This document shows positions 21,521-32,895 of a stretch of 64,000 nt of DNA, piece by piece. The stretch's first letter is position 1. Each line of letters begins with the position of its first letter. The notes under the pieces were generated by a model that saw only the letters and a list, made by a program, of their open reading frames with translations, did not search any database and had not been told where the DNA came from. The translations under genes were made by a program, and so were the position numbers. This stretch comes from Phascolarctos cinereus (taxonomy: Eukaryota > Chordata > Mammalia > Diprotodontia > Phascolarctidae): the NCBI RefSeq assembly GCF_002099425.1, contig NW_018344272.1, positions 1,342,001 through 1,406,000 on the forward strand, given 5' to 3'.

Positions 21521-24104
21521 TTAAGAATATGAGACAGTACGGGCTTCGTCAAATGCATGGCTGAAGCAATAAACCAAAGGTGACTTATCAAGGTCGTCTT
21601 TATATACAAAGGATAGCACATTATTATTTTATAGTTTTGTACTACTTCATGGTTAATTTTCATAGCAACATCTATCAGAGAAAGAAAAATGGACTTTATT
21701 AAATCACAGGAAATAAGAATGACCTCTCTGAAGCTGAGAAAAGGACTTTTGGTTGTTTTATAAAGGGAGCTATGCAACTAACAATCCTTTTTTGTCACAA
21801 TCACTTGCTCAGATCATAAACATTTTCATAAGCATCACCTTTGAATAGAAAAAAATCATATATACCTCCAAAATTTCTTTAAAATTCAATGGAAATGCAT
21901 TATTATTATTTTTTTCACAATATGCAAGTCATTCACCCACTTAGTGCAACTCTTAGTTTTAACTGTAGTTAATAGGGCATGACACAAGAGTGGAACGAAA
22001 CCAAAGCCCCTTAGGCAAGAATCTGTAGTCTGAGCACCAAGAATCCAAGTTGCTTTTTGGTCAAGGTCAATTATACTGACACCTGTGAAAAACAGCATTA
22101 GAATTGCTTGACAGTCTTAGAATTGAGTAAAGAATTATCAAAAATGTTGTAAGCCACATTTATGCCTAAGGCAGCGGATCTGGTTGACAGGCTAGCCCAA
22201 ACTAACTATATTAATGCTTTAGATCATTTATTGTAAGAGGAATGAACAGGTCTCCTTACCTAATCATGTTTAAACTGTAGGCAGATTTCAGGCTACCCTG
22301 TAGGCTTTCTCAACTTTACTGCTTTCCACTGGGCTAGAAAGAGATGCCTAAATGAATATATTAGCATATATGCATGGACCTTACTTTGGCATTCCAAGAA
22401 TGTCTGATCTTTTCTAAGAAAATTTTCTAGTTTGTTTTTCCTATACATAAGCTTCCTAAACCTAACTATTCAGACTCTCTCTTTTTTTCCCCCCAAAGAT
22501 AAAAAAGCAGCTACTACAAGACATTGATTTATTTGTCAGTTCAGAAGAATGTGCTTTGCAAGCACTAAGCTACAAATCTGGGTCACATACTTCTGTTGGG
22601 AAAACATGTGGTTCAGTCAAATTCAGGCAGGCAGGATCCACCAAAATGTTTTTACCGAGAATAAAAATCCTTAAGTGTCAGGGTTGAAATTACTTTCCCC
22701 CCTGATATTGGATAAGTAGCCTCTTAATTCCTATGGCAAAAATAGATTGGTCACTTTTGTTTCAGGTATGTGATTGGTTTTGAACAAAGTCAAGAATCAC
22801 CTGAAAAAATTTTTTAAGCATTCTGCAATGTGTTCCAGGCAAATAGTACATGTGCTTGGTTGTATTAGGGACTTACTTTACTCCATTGCTCTCAGGAAAA
22901 ATAACTCATGCTCTTCTTTGGTGAAAATGATCTGCTTTTATAGGTCAGACTCCATAGAAAGGAAAAAAAGAGGAAACAGCAGAAATAATAATTTCCATCA
23001 GCCTATATGAAATTTCTCCCTTTTTTGAAATTAGATTGGTTTTGATAATAACAACTTCAATATCTAAAGACATTTTTTTAAAAAAAGTATCAAGTATTCT
23101 TTCTACCCACAAAGATCACAATATCTCAGAAGACAGTAATCAAGTGTTTTGGTAGCAGAAAATTTCATTAGCCTGTGAACATATTTAGAACAATCCTCTC
23201 CAATTTTAGCTTGACTGATCCTCAGATAACAAAGAAATCATCATAAGTTTATATTTAGAGACTTTGTAACTGGGAACAATCTGGAAAGCTTATACTTTAC
23301 TGGCATAATCTTTTAGAACATTCAGGGTCACCTCTTTTTCCCAACAAAGGATAACAGCATGACATGAATCTAATAATAATAAATATTCATAGTATGCTTA
23401 AAACTAATCACTTGCTTTCCACTTTCTATTCGAAATAATGAAATACTTGAATTTATAACTGACCATTCTGCCTGAAATTCTTATTACTAAACCTGATATT
23501 CAATCCTTTTCTGCAGTACTGGAGAAAACTGGTACTGAAAGTGACAGAAACGTGATCTGACTCTGTTGCCCCCAATACATATACGTAGCAGTCTTGATAT
23601 TTTCATTTTGACCACTAGATGACATACATAATAGCTGCTGGTCTTTTTATTTCTATTAAACTGAAGGTACATATTTAATATATTTCATATTGTTTATTAC
23701 CCTTACTTATATTGGTTAAACCAAATGGGAAGAGTAGACAATGTTAGGAGGAAATGATGTAGCTACTCAAACCTAAGAACTCATTGAGACCTGCTTCCTT
23801 TAAGTGTTTATATTTTGATGAATTCTCTTTGGATCTTGATTTGGAAAGACAATGAATATTATCTTTATGAACTTCAATGATGCTAAATTTTCACTCAAAA
23901 GTCAGTCATGCGGGTGAAGTAATAGAGACAATTCAAGCAACGTTTATTTTTCAAGCTTTTGGATCACAAATAATGCAATGTGTCACCTTTGACCAAAAGA
24001 GAAAGCTAGCAATCTGTAACTACTATTAATGAACACCAGAGATCCTGCTACTGCTTTTTGAAAGTCTAGGGGAAGAATGTAGCACAAAACACTTCAATCT
24101 CATC
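21521..24104. other. Unrecognised repeat-poor stretch, about 2.6 kb
   Basis: The longest region with no recognised repeat in the window. No splice-bounded open frame or RNA gene could be supported. A good target for a conservation search. Confidence 0.5.
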
Positions 24105-24150
24105 CTGATGGGTTTGAACTAGGTGACTTCTGAGGTCTCTTCCTGTGAAA
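24105..24150 (+). repeat. L3/MIR3-type tail fragment
   Basis: 'gggtttgaactaggtgactt' followed by 'ctgaggtctcttcctg' matches the CR1/L3-type terminal block. Confidence 0.45.
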
Positions 24151-24479
24151 AATAATTTTCAACCTTAAGGACAATTTAGAAAGAGTGCAGGTATATTTAT
24201 GTTATCCACACATACTCTCAAGTTAATAAGTTTGCCATATTGTTTTATTCTTTGTATTTTAACTCATACTTTAAGGAGGTTATGTGGAAAAAAAAGGAAT
24301 CTGAGGAAAGGGAGGGCTTATTTTGAAATATCAGACAGATAATATGAATTCTTATATTGATAATTTAATCACAGACATATTCCAGTCAGAAAATCATCAA
24401 CATTTTCATGGAAAACCTCACAGTGCAATCCTTCATTAAGATGGAATATCACTTCCTAAATTTAATGCTATTCTTTTTA
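24151..24479. other. Unrecognised sequence
   Basis: Nothing recognised. Confidence 0.45.
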
Positions 24480-25518
24480 TGATATAATAATTTATCTTCC
24501 CCCAATTACATGTAAAAAAATTTAATATAATTTAAAAAAATTTTTTTGAGTTCCAAATTCTTTCCCTCCCTTCCTCATTGAGAGGGCAAGCAATTTGATA
24601 TAGGTTATACATGTGCAGTCATGCAAAACACATTTCCATGTTACTCATGTGGTAAAAGAAAAGACAAACAAAAAACCTGAAGAAAAATAAAGAAAAGGTA
24701 TTTTTCAATCTGCATTCAGTTTCCATCAGTTTTTTCTCTGAAGAGAGATAGCATTTTTTATCATGAGTCCTTCAGAATTGTCTTGGATCATTGCATTGCT
24801 GACAATAGCTAAATCATTCACAGTTGATCATTGCTGTTTCTACGTACAATGTTCTTCTGTTTCTGCTCATTTCACTTTGCATCAGTTCATGTAAGTCTTT
24901 CCAGGTTTTTCTGAATCATCCTGCTTATCATTGCTTATAGCATAATAATATTCCATCATAATCACATACCACAATTTGTTCAGTCATTTCCCAATTTGTG
25001 GGTATCCTCTCAATTTCTAATTTTTTTCTCCAAGAAAAGAGCTGCTGTAAATATTTGTGTACTTATAGGTCCTTTCCCTTTTGTTTTTTATCTCTTTTGG
25101 GATACAGATCTAGTAATTGCATTGATAGGTCAAACAGTATGCATGGTTTTATAGCCCTTTGAGCTCTAAATTGCTCTACAGGATGGTTGAATCAGTTTGC
25201 AATTCCACCGACAGTGCATCAATGCCTCATTTTTCCTAGATCCCCTTCAACATTTGTCATTTACCTTTTCTGTACTATTAGCCAATCTAATAGGTATGAA
25301 TTAGTACCTCAGAATTGTTTTAATTTGCATTTTTCCAATCAATGGTGAGTTAGAATATCCTTTCATACGGTTATAGATAGCTTTGATTACTTCATCAGAA
25401 AACTGATCATATCTTTTGATCATTTATCAATTAGGGAACGGCTTTTATTTTTATGGATTTGACTCAATTCTCTATATGCTTGAGAAATGAGGCCTTTATC
25501 AGAGAAACTTGATTCAAT
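24480..25518 (-). mobile_element. L1 3' end (ORF2 C-terminal region and 3' UTR), antisense
   Basis: About 1 kb of antisense L1. Landmarks are 'gagttccaaattctttccct', 'ttgagagggcaagcaatttg', 'tcatgagtccttcagaattg', 'accacaatttgttcagtcat', 'gaatcagtttgcaattccac' and 'tgaggcctttatcagagaaa'. At about 25520 it changes directly into HAL1 3' UTR sequence. Confidence 0.8.
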
Positions 25519-26096
25519 TTTTTAACAGTAACTATAGCTAACTGTATTTCCCTCCATCCTATTCCTACTCCCAGTTATTCTGTTTTCTCTCTCCTCCTAC
25601 CCTATCTCTTTTCAAAAGTGCTTGGCTTCTGACTATTTCCTCCCCCAATGTGCTCTCCCTTATACTATCCCCTTCCCTTTCTCTTATCTCTTTCCCCTTC
25701 TACTTTCCTGTAGGGTAAGATAGATTTCTATACCCAAATGAATGTGTATATTATTCCCTCTTTGAGCCAATTCTGATGAAAGTAAGGTTCACTCACTCCC
25801 CCTCAACTTCTTTTTTTCCCTTCACTGTAGAAGCTTTTTCTTACCTTTTATGTGACATAATTTGCCTCATTCTACCTCTCCCTTTCCCTTTCTCCCAGTA
25901 CATTACTCTCTCAACCCTTAACTTTATTTTTTTAAATATCATCCCTTCCTATTCAATTCACACCTGTGCCCTCTGCCTATATATACTCTATCTAACTACT
26001 CTAATAATGAGAAAGGGCTTATGAGTTACAAATGGATGAATATAAACAGTTTAAACTTATTAAGTCCCTTATGATATCCCTTTCATGTTTACCTTT

Positions 26097-27217
26097 TTAT
26101 GCTTCTCTTGAGTCTTGCATTTGAAAGTCAAATTTTCTATTCATCTCTGGCCTTTTTATCAAGAATGCTTGAAGGGGCAGCTAGGTGGTGCAGTGGCTGG
26201 AGCACCAGCCCTGGAGTCAGGAGGACTTGAGTTCAAATCTGGTCTGAGACCAGACACTTGACTTTTACTAGCTGTGTGACCTTGGGCAAATCATTTAACC
26301 CCAATTGCTTCCCCCCCCCAAAAAAAAAAAGAAGAATGCTTGAAAGTCCTCTATCTCATTGAATATCGATTTTTTTTCTCCTGAAGGATGATACTCAGTT
26401 TTGTTAGGTAGGTGATTCTTGGTTATAATTCTAGCTCCTTTGCCCTTCAGAATATCGTATTCCAAGCCCTCCAGTCCTTTAACGTAGAAGTCGTTAAATC
26501 TTGTGTTATGCTGACTGTCACTCCACAATACTTGAATTGTTTCTTTTGGGCTGCTTGCAATATTTTCTACTTGACCTGGGAACTCTGGATTTGGTTATAG
26601 TATTCCTGGGAGTTTTCATTTTGGGATCTTTTTTAGGAGGTGGTCAGTGGATTCTTTCAATTCCTATTTTATTCTCTGGTTCTAGAATATCAGGGCAGTT
26701 TTCCTTGATAATTTCTTGAATGATGATGTTGAGGCTTTTTTTTTTATCATGACTTTCAGGTGATTCAGTAATTTTTTCAGTTATCTCTTCTGGATCTATT
26801 TTCCAAGTAAGCTGTTTTTCTATGGGAAAAACACACTTTACAAACACATTGTCTTCTAATTTTTTCATTCTTTTGGTTTTGTTTTATAGTTTATTAATTT
26901 CTTATAAAGTCATTAGCTTCCATTTGCTCTATTCTAATTTTTAAGGAATTATTTTCTTCCGTGAGCTTTTGGGCCTCCTTTTCCATTTGGCCAGTTCTGC
27001 TTTTTAAGGCATTCTTCTCCTCATTGCCCTTTTGGACCTCTTTTACTGTCTGGCCTAGCCTGTTTTTTAAGGTGTTACTTTCTTTACTATTATTTGTGTC
27101 TCCTTTACCAAACTGTTGACTCATTTTTTGTGATTTTCTTGCATCACTCATTTGTCTTCCCAGTTTTTCCTCTACCTCTCTTATTTGATTTTCAAAATCC
27201 TTTTTGAGCTCTTCCAT
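26097..27217 (-). pseudogene. Decayed L1-type ORF1 of HAL1 copy A
   Basis: A non-host, retrotransposon-encoded ORF1p. The N-terminal 107 residues from the methionine at 27217 are a charged coiled coil (EELKKDFENQIREVEEKLGR, later EKEAQKLTEENNSLKIRIEQ). A central part includes 'DILEPENKIGIERIH', close to the L1 ORF1 RNA-binding region. The C-terminal domain contains 'NDFYVKGLEGLEYDIL' and 'KNHLPNKTEYHPSGEK', and ends 'RKFDFQMQDSREA'. Stops and frame changes break it, and a SINE sits near the 3' end. Without the SINE its length is about 316 codons, matching copy B. Confidence 0.75.
26174..26331 (+). repeat. WSINE1-like SINE inserted in HAL1 A
   Basis: Head 'ggggcagctaggtggtgcag', core 'ttactagctgtgtgaccttg', a C-run and an A-tail. 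It is flanked by a perfect 13-bp duplication aagaatgcttgaa (26161-26173 and 26332-26344), so it is younger than the HAL1. Confidence 0.95.
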
Positions 27218-27800
27218 GGCCTAAGACCTATCATATTTTTCTTGGAGGCTTTGGATGTGGGAGCTTTGACTTTGTTGTCTTCCGAGTGTGTGTTTTGATC
27301 CTCCTTAGTAATTTTGTATAGACAGAGTTTTTTTTTCATTGTTTGTTTATTTTCCCAACCTATCACTTGACTTCTAACTCTTTGTGAAAGTAGGGCTGTG
27401 TTTGCAGGGTGGAAGACACACTGTCCCAAGCTTCAGGCATTTTGTGCAACTGTTTTCAGAGATACTTCTAGTAATCCATAAGTTTTCAGTTCTTCCAAGG
27501 TGATATGATCTAAGGAGAGGTGTGTACTATTATCCTGGGCTGTTCTGTGGACTGTAAGAGACCACAAGCACTCTTTTCTGCTGCAGAACTGTGAGGAGGG
27601 TTCTTCCCCACCCCAACTGCTTCCACAAGCTCTGCTATGCTAGCGCTCCTCCTTACCCTGGGACTTCTACCTAGGATTGCAACCCTGATCTGAGTATTGT
27701 CAAAACAACAGAGTCCTGTCTCAATGCTAGCAAAAAGACCCCTATAATCTCTTACTGAGCACTTGTTCAACCCCCTCACTATCTGTTGGCTGAAAGCTCA

Positions 27801-28152
27801 GGAAGCAGCTGCTGTCACTGTTGATTCAGTCATTCCCAAGGGCTGCTCCTGGTTTTCTGTGCCTGGAGCTTTGTTGGCATGGCCTGCACTGGATTGTACT
27901 CCCATCTCACCCAGGTGAGACTGACCTTTCCTGTGACCTTTTAAATTGTCTTTGGCATCTGTGGGCTGAGAGGTCTGGAAACCACCACTGTTGCCAGTGA
28001 TTCAGTTGTCCCAAGGCCTGCTCAGGGTTTGCTGGGGCCCAGTCTGTGCCTGGCATGGCCTGTGCTGGACTGTGCTCATCTCTCACCCTGGTGCAACAGA
28101 CCTTTTCTGCCAACCTTCTAATTTTTCTTGGGCTGGAAATTTGTTTCACTCC
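27801..28152 (-). repeat. Two tandem 176-bp units in the HAL1 A 5' UTR
   Basis: Anchor words recur 176 bp apart: gattcag at 27823 and 27999, and ggcatggcctg at 27876 and 28052. The units are diverged. The second HAL1 (53690-53880) has one unit. Tandem 5' UTR units recall the monomeric promoters of some L1 families. Confidence 0.8.
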
Positions 28153-28253
28153 ATCTTTCTGTGGGTTCTGCTGTTCTAGAATTTGTTTAGAGTCATTTTT
28201 AAGCTCTTTGGAGAGATCATGAGAGAGCTCAGGCAAGTCATTGCCTTTGCTCT

Positions 28254-28262
28254 GCCATCTTT
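28254..28262 (-). promoter_or_regulatory. Possible YY1-like site at the HAL1 A 5' end
   Basis: The minus strand reads aaagatggc within 25 bp of the element's 5' end. Human L1 carries a YY1 site of similar sequence (caagatggc) at a similar position. The match is short and its function is inferred. Confidence 0.35.
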
Positions 28263-28289
28263 GCTCCACTTGAACTCATCACCTTCTAA

Positions 28290-28808
28290 CTGGCATACCT
28301 GTCATCTTTGATCCATCCTTCTACACCACTGAACTTCACCTTTAAAAAAAGTGAGTTATCTTTTGTTTTTATAACACTTATATTTCCCTCTGTATTCTGC
28401 CTCCTTCCAGAGAGCCATTTTGTATAAAAAAGTGCATAACTTTTTTATAATTTCCTATTCCCTATTGAATGAAGCCTAAATTCCTTAGCCTTCAAACCCC
28501 TCCACAATCTATCACCCTGCCTTTTCAGTCCTTCCTCCCCTATATTAGTCAATGCACCCATCAAACTAGAGTAGTTCTCCATCATGTAGCATGGTTTATA
28601 TCCACCTTTGTTTGCACATGTCATTATCTACACTTGTCCTTACCCCATCTCCATTTGTTAAAGACCCACTTTTGAAGACCCATCCCAAATGCTATCTCCC
28701 CTAAGAAGCCTTTCCTAATCCTCTGATTTGAAGATGATTTTTCCTTCTTTGACCTTACACAGCACATTTATATTGTATTATAATTATTTGTGTTTTGTTT
28801 ATTAATAA
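28290..28808 (+). mobile_element. L2-type LINE 3' region, diverged
   Basis: 'ccctattgaatgaagcctaa', 'ccttagccttcaaacccctc', 'aagaagcctttcctaatcct' and 'ttgtattataattatttgtg' follow the L2 3' region order. The final tail is missing. Confidence 0.6.
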
Positions 28809-28825
28809 TAACCATTTGTTCAGAT

Positions 28826-29200
28826 TTAAGTCACATGAATATTTACTGAACATTTCCTGTATGCAGGGCATTATACTAGACATGGGAAGAGATTCAATGT
28901 TTATATGAGGCTCAGACTAATGGTGGCAAAGATGACACACAATAATTATAATGCATTATATTATACAATAAGTGCACTTGAAAAATGCAGAATTAGGTCA
29001 TAACTGATGGAGATTAGGTAAGGCTTCATGTAAAAAGTGAATTTTGAATGGAATTTTAAGGGATGGGTAGAATATCAATGGGTAAAGCAGGGGAGGAAGG
29101 ATATTCCAAGTACACTGAAAGGAATAAGCATGGACATGGAGGTGGGAAAACAAAAGCAGTCATGTTGGCTGGAATGTGTACTTCATAGAGGGAAGGAAGG
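28826..29200 (-). mobile_element. L2 3' region, antisense, diverged
   Basis: 'gaatatttactgaacatttc', 'atgcagggcattatactaga' and 'aatggtggcaaagatgacac', then 'gaaggatattccaagtacac', match the antisense L2 order at 16885 and 46960. Confidence 0.65.
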
Positions 29201-29206
29201 GAAAAA

Positions 29207-29481
29207 AATATTAAGCACCTACTATGTACCGGTAACTGTAGAACAATATTTGACAAATATCTCATTTGAGTCTCATAACAACCCTGGAAGGTAGATGCTT
29301 AATTATTTTATTATTAATTATTATATATGATTACTCCCATTATACAGTTGATGAGACTGAGACAAACAGAGGTTAACTGATGTCCAAGGTCACACAGCTA
29401 GTGTCTGTGGTCCCATTTGAACTCTAGTCTTTCTGACTCCAAGCCAAGTGCTCTAGCTTTTGCATCACTTAGCTGCCTTGA
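29207..29481 (-). repeat. THER1/MIR-type SINE, antisense
   Basis: 'attaagcacctactatgtac', 'gagtctcataacaaccctgg', 'acagttgatgagactgagac', 'caaggtcacacagctagtgt' and the head complement 'catcacttagctgcctt'. Confidence 0.8.
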
Positions 29482-29826
29482 ATGCAGTAAGTTGAAATGA
29501 AGTCACATGTGTATGTAGAGGCTGTGTAAATGAGATATAGAGCTGAGTTATACCTTTGTGTAGGTACTAGGGAACTCTTAGCTAGTGGCCAGCCAGAGCA
29601 AACTGCAACCAAACTGAACTTGTGCTTTTAATAGCTAAATTACCAATATCTTAGACTAAAATTAAAATATAAAATATGAATTCTAGAGTTTGAAAGGACC
29701 TTGGAGGCTGTCTAGGAATATAGCTATTCTTTGAACAGAGGGAAAGAACAGATCATAATGAAAAGAAACTTTAAGGCAAGGAAATGAAATTTCATGTAGA
29801 ATGAATTCAGTCTTCTCAGTAAACTA

Positions 29827-29851
29827 ATAATGATAACAATATTTATATAGA
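29827..29851 (-). repeat. MIR-type SINE, antisense, first part (split by L1)
   Basis: 'aatgataacaatatttatat' is the 3' end of the MIR that resumes at 30040. The L1 fragment at 29862-30029 separates them. Confidence 0.55.
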
Positions 29852-29861
29852 TCTTTGAGTT

Positions 29862-30029
29862 CTTATTCAATATTTTATTTTTTCCCAGTTACATGTAAAA
29901 ACCATTTTAATGTTTGTTTGCTGTTTTAATTTGGTTCCAAATTCTTTCCCTCCCTCTTTCCCCTCCCCCTTCATTGAGAAGGCAAGCAATTTGATATAGG
30001 ATATTCACGTGTAATCAGGCAAAACAAAC
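29862..30029 (-). mobile_element. Short L1 3' end inserted in a MIR, antisense
   Basis: Contains 'ttcccagttacatgtaaaaa', 'ggttccaaattctttccctc' and 'cattgagaaggcaagcaatt'. A 10-bp duplication tctttgagtt flanks it at 29852-29861 and 30030-30039. About 168 bp long and heavily 5'-truncated. Confidence 0.8.
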
Positions 30030-30039
30030 TCTTTGAGTT

Positions 30040-30248
30040 TTCAAAGCACTTTACATGTGTTATTTTTATCCTCCCAACAATTCTAGGAATTAGGTACTAT
30101 TATTATCTCCAAAATTTCACAGATAAGGAAACTGAGGCAGAAAGGGTCAGTGACTTGTCCAGAGTCACATAGTTATTACAAATTGGAAGTATGATTTGAA
30201 CAAAGATTATTTCTGATTCAAGGTTTGGCACTTTATCTATGACTCTAT
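30040..30248 (-). repeat. MIR-type SINE, antisense, second part
   Basis: 'caaagcactttacatgtgtt', 'aggaaactgaggcagaaagg', 'agtgacttgtccagagtcac' and 'ggcactttatctatgactct'. Confidence 0.7.
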
Positions 30249-30402
30249 CTAAGAAGTAGGAAACTAAATTACCAGTTCTAAGAGTGAGAGACGTAACTGT
30301 CCTTGGAGAGCTAAGGTGAATTCCTAAGCATCAAGGAAGGTCTAACTGAGTTTATTGCATAATGTGTTCTTACATCTCACATGCTATAAAACATTATATT
30401 CC

Positions 30403-30538
30403 TTTACTAGACTGTCATCTTTATAAAAGTAGAGATGGTATTTTATACATTTTTTTATTTATTCATTCACCTAGTTCTTCAGTACCTAACAGTGTTCTGT
30501 ACATAGCAGGCACTTTTTTTGGAAATTCAGTTGAAAAA
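30403..30538 (+). mobile_element. L2 3' end, diverged
   Basis: 'actagactgtcatctttata', 'tcttcagtacctaacagtgt' and 'gtacatagcaggcact' follow the L2 3' terminal layout. Confidence 0.5.
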
Positions 30539-31447
30539 AGGAAGTAAAATCACATTGGATATCTTAAATCTAGGTAAAAAAACATTTTAAATAAGGAAAC
30601 ACAAACAAATTCTATTTTTACCATGTTGCACTATTTAATTATCCCTGTCATTTAAAATAAATGATGGATTTTTGGAACAACTTTGCGTTTTATAGATAGC
30701 TTCACTTAAAGGGGAAAAACATCTATGTATGTGACACATATACAGGGTAAGGAATAATGAGATAACATAACTGAAGGGAGATTGACAAGTCTAATGAAAA
30801 TAAATCTGTGTTTACTCCTAAGGCATTATGACAGTGTTTCCTGCAGGTATTAACAAGATTGCCATTGACAATATGTCCCATCAGTTCAATGTAGATAGAA
30901 CTGTGAATTATAGAGCAGAGTTTGCAGTTATCCATATGGATAGTATATTACCACAGACAGTGTCTTCACTTAGGAAGCCAAATAACGTATAAAAATAATG
31001 AGAAAATAATATGTAAAAAAAAGTTGAATGATGAGATTTAAATATGAATGAAAGTAGACTACTTTGGAGAATATCATACTTCATACAACCTCTTTAATGA
31101 GGTTCACTCAGTTGTATACTTGGAAACATGGCAGGAAGTCAGTAGTAATGGGAACTCAAGGTGAATTCCCTGGAAAGAAATCAAAGAAGACAAATACACT
31201 TTCAGGTTTTTAGTTTGAGAGGGACTGGGGGAAAGTCTTACGACAAACATTGAGATTTCAACCTTTGATGATAATTCAATACTTTAGTGGTTATGAAATC
31301 TCATTGACATAGGTAGAGCTTACATCAATTTCAAATTTGTGACTTTTTAGCATAAGATAAAATAGTTTTAAAAGCAAATATTTGTTCTTAAATGAACTAA
31401 TGAAAAATCAGGAAAGGTTGGAAGAGACAGTAGACAGAAGCCAGTAT
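30539..31447. other. Unrecognised sequence
   Basis: About 0.9 kb with no recognised family. Open frames are short and lack features. Confidence 0.5.
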
Positions 31448-31600
31448 ATTCATTTATTCATTCATTCATTTATTCAATAAACATTTATTGTCAGGCACTG
31501 TGATAAGCCCTGAGGGTACAGATATGAAAAAAGAAAGACAATCCCTGCCCTCAAGGAACTTACAGTCTAATGGTGGAAGACAACACACAAAAGAAAGCTG
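31448..31600 (-). mobile_element. L2 3' end, antisense, with (ATTC)n edge
   Basis: (ATTC)n at 31450-31475 leads into 'caataaacatttattgtcag', 'ctgccctcaaggaacttaca' and 'gtctaatggtggaagacaac'. Confidence 0.8.
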
Positions 31601-32107
31601 AAATCTAGAGGAAGGGAGAAGAGAAGTTGTCAACTTTGGAGCATCATAGAGGAGTCAGAGATGTCCTAGAATAGTGTAGCCAGGTGAGAAATGAGATGTT
31701 CTGAGCTGAACTCCCTCCTTAAATAGAGGTCTTGAAGTTCATGGTTCCACTCTTTAGTCAGAGGGGCAGAGAAATAGTGATGAAGTGGGGGACTAAGACC
31801 GTTGGAATCTTGCAAGATGGTGAGGTTTTCCCAGTAATGAGCCTCCTGGGTCATGATGGAGAAGTCAGAGAAGATCCAGAGAAGCACATTCAGGTGAGAA
31901 GTATCCTGGGACTTCCAAAATACTGGCAGTTCCAAGTGTTTAAGTAGGATGATTTTAATGTCTTTCTCAGTACTTCTTTTAATAGTCCAAGGAGTATTTT
32001 TTTAAAAAGTATAAAAGGAGATTAAGTTTCATAGGAATATAAAGAAGGTTCAAGCTGGTAAGTCTTTCTAGTTGTGAAAATTTTACAATGTCTTTTTAGC
32101 AAAGAGT
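31601..32107. other. Unclassified sequence beside the L2
   Basis: Purine-rich text (gaagggagaagagaagttgt, gaagtcagagaagatccaga) could be the body of an old repeat that I cannot place. Overlapping short open frames on both strands are not supported as genes. Confidence 0.4.
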
Positions 32108-32226
32108 ATTTATAGGATGATTGGTTGGAAGGGATGTCATTGATCATCTAGTCTAACTCCTTCTTTTTACAGATGAGGAAACTGAGGCTCAGAGAAGTAA
32201 AATTACTTGCTGCGGATGAATGTCCT
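32108..32226 (-). repeat. MIR3/MIR-type SINE, antisense, partial
   Basis: 'tggttggaagggatgtcatt', 'gatcatctagtctaactcct' and 'cagatgaggaaactgaggct'. The head is missing. Confidence 0.65.
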
Positions 32227-32664
32227 AAAGAGAAGGGCAGCCCTATTCAGTTCTTTCTTTCTTTCTCTGCATTTTCTTTGCTTTCTGTATTCCTTATAAT
32301 CCTAGAACTTAGTAGGTTCCTTGAGTCATGGTAGAAATTTAATAAATAACCATTGACCTATAAACTAAGTACAAAGTAAAAGACATTTTTCAAGACCCAA
32401 TCTTGTTTGCACACGAAAATAAAATAAAAAGAGATGGAATCATAGAGATTAAACAGAAAAGTCCCATGTGCTATTCTTTTGGAGGATTTTTAAGGCAGTA
32501 AAAGGCATTTTTAATATTTAAGAGTCCAGAAAATGTCATTTGTTCTAAAAATGATTTAAAGTATTCTCACGATTTATAGGGAAATTTATTGAATGAAGAA
32601 GCCCAGCTTTTAACTTATTCTCTCTTTGATTATTTACTTTATACTTACATCGTACTGCTACTTT
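32227..32664. other. Unrecognised sequence
   Basis: 'aacttagtaggttccttgag' near 32306 hints at a short L2-like piece, but it is too diverged to call. Confidence 0.4.
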
Positions 32665-32895
32665 ACATGGCATAGTGGATAAAAAGACAGATTCAAAGAC
32701 AGGAAGACTGGGCCTCAGGTCTGGTCTCTGACACATATTTATTGTGTGATCCTGTGCAAGCCACTTAACCCATCTTGCCTCAGTTTCCTCATCTGTAAAA
32801 TGAGTTGGAAAAGAAAATGGCAAGCCATTCCAATATCTTTGCCAAGAAAACCCTGAATGGGTCAAACATGACTGAAAACAACTGAATAACAATAA
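32665..32895 (+). repeat. MAR1-type SINE
   Basis: Head 'catggcatagtggataaaaa', 'cttgcctcagtttcctcatc', 'gtaaaatgagttggaaaaga', 'ccattccaatatctttgcca' and tail 'caactgaataacaataa'. Confidence 0.85.

Larger units (their letters stand above)
25519..28272 (-). mobile_element. HAL1-like element A (ORF1-only L1 relative), antisense
   Basis: Read on the minus strand: a 5' UTR (28272 to 27218) with two 176-bp units, an ORF1 region (27217 to about 26097, interrupted by a SINE), then a purine-rich 3' UTR to 25519. No ORF2 lies between the ORF1 stop and the 3' UTR, which is the defining trait of half-L1 elements. Its own 3' terminus is missing and is replaced by the L1 3' end at 24480-25518. Compare the more complete copy at 51490-54012. 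Confidence 0.75.

Noticed and set aside
27907-28269. 120-codon minus-strand open frame
   Set aside because: Lies in the HAL1 A 5' UTR across the tandem units. No motif, and frame not kept in element B.
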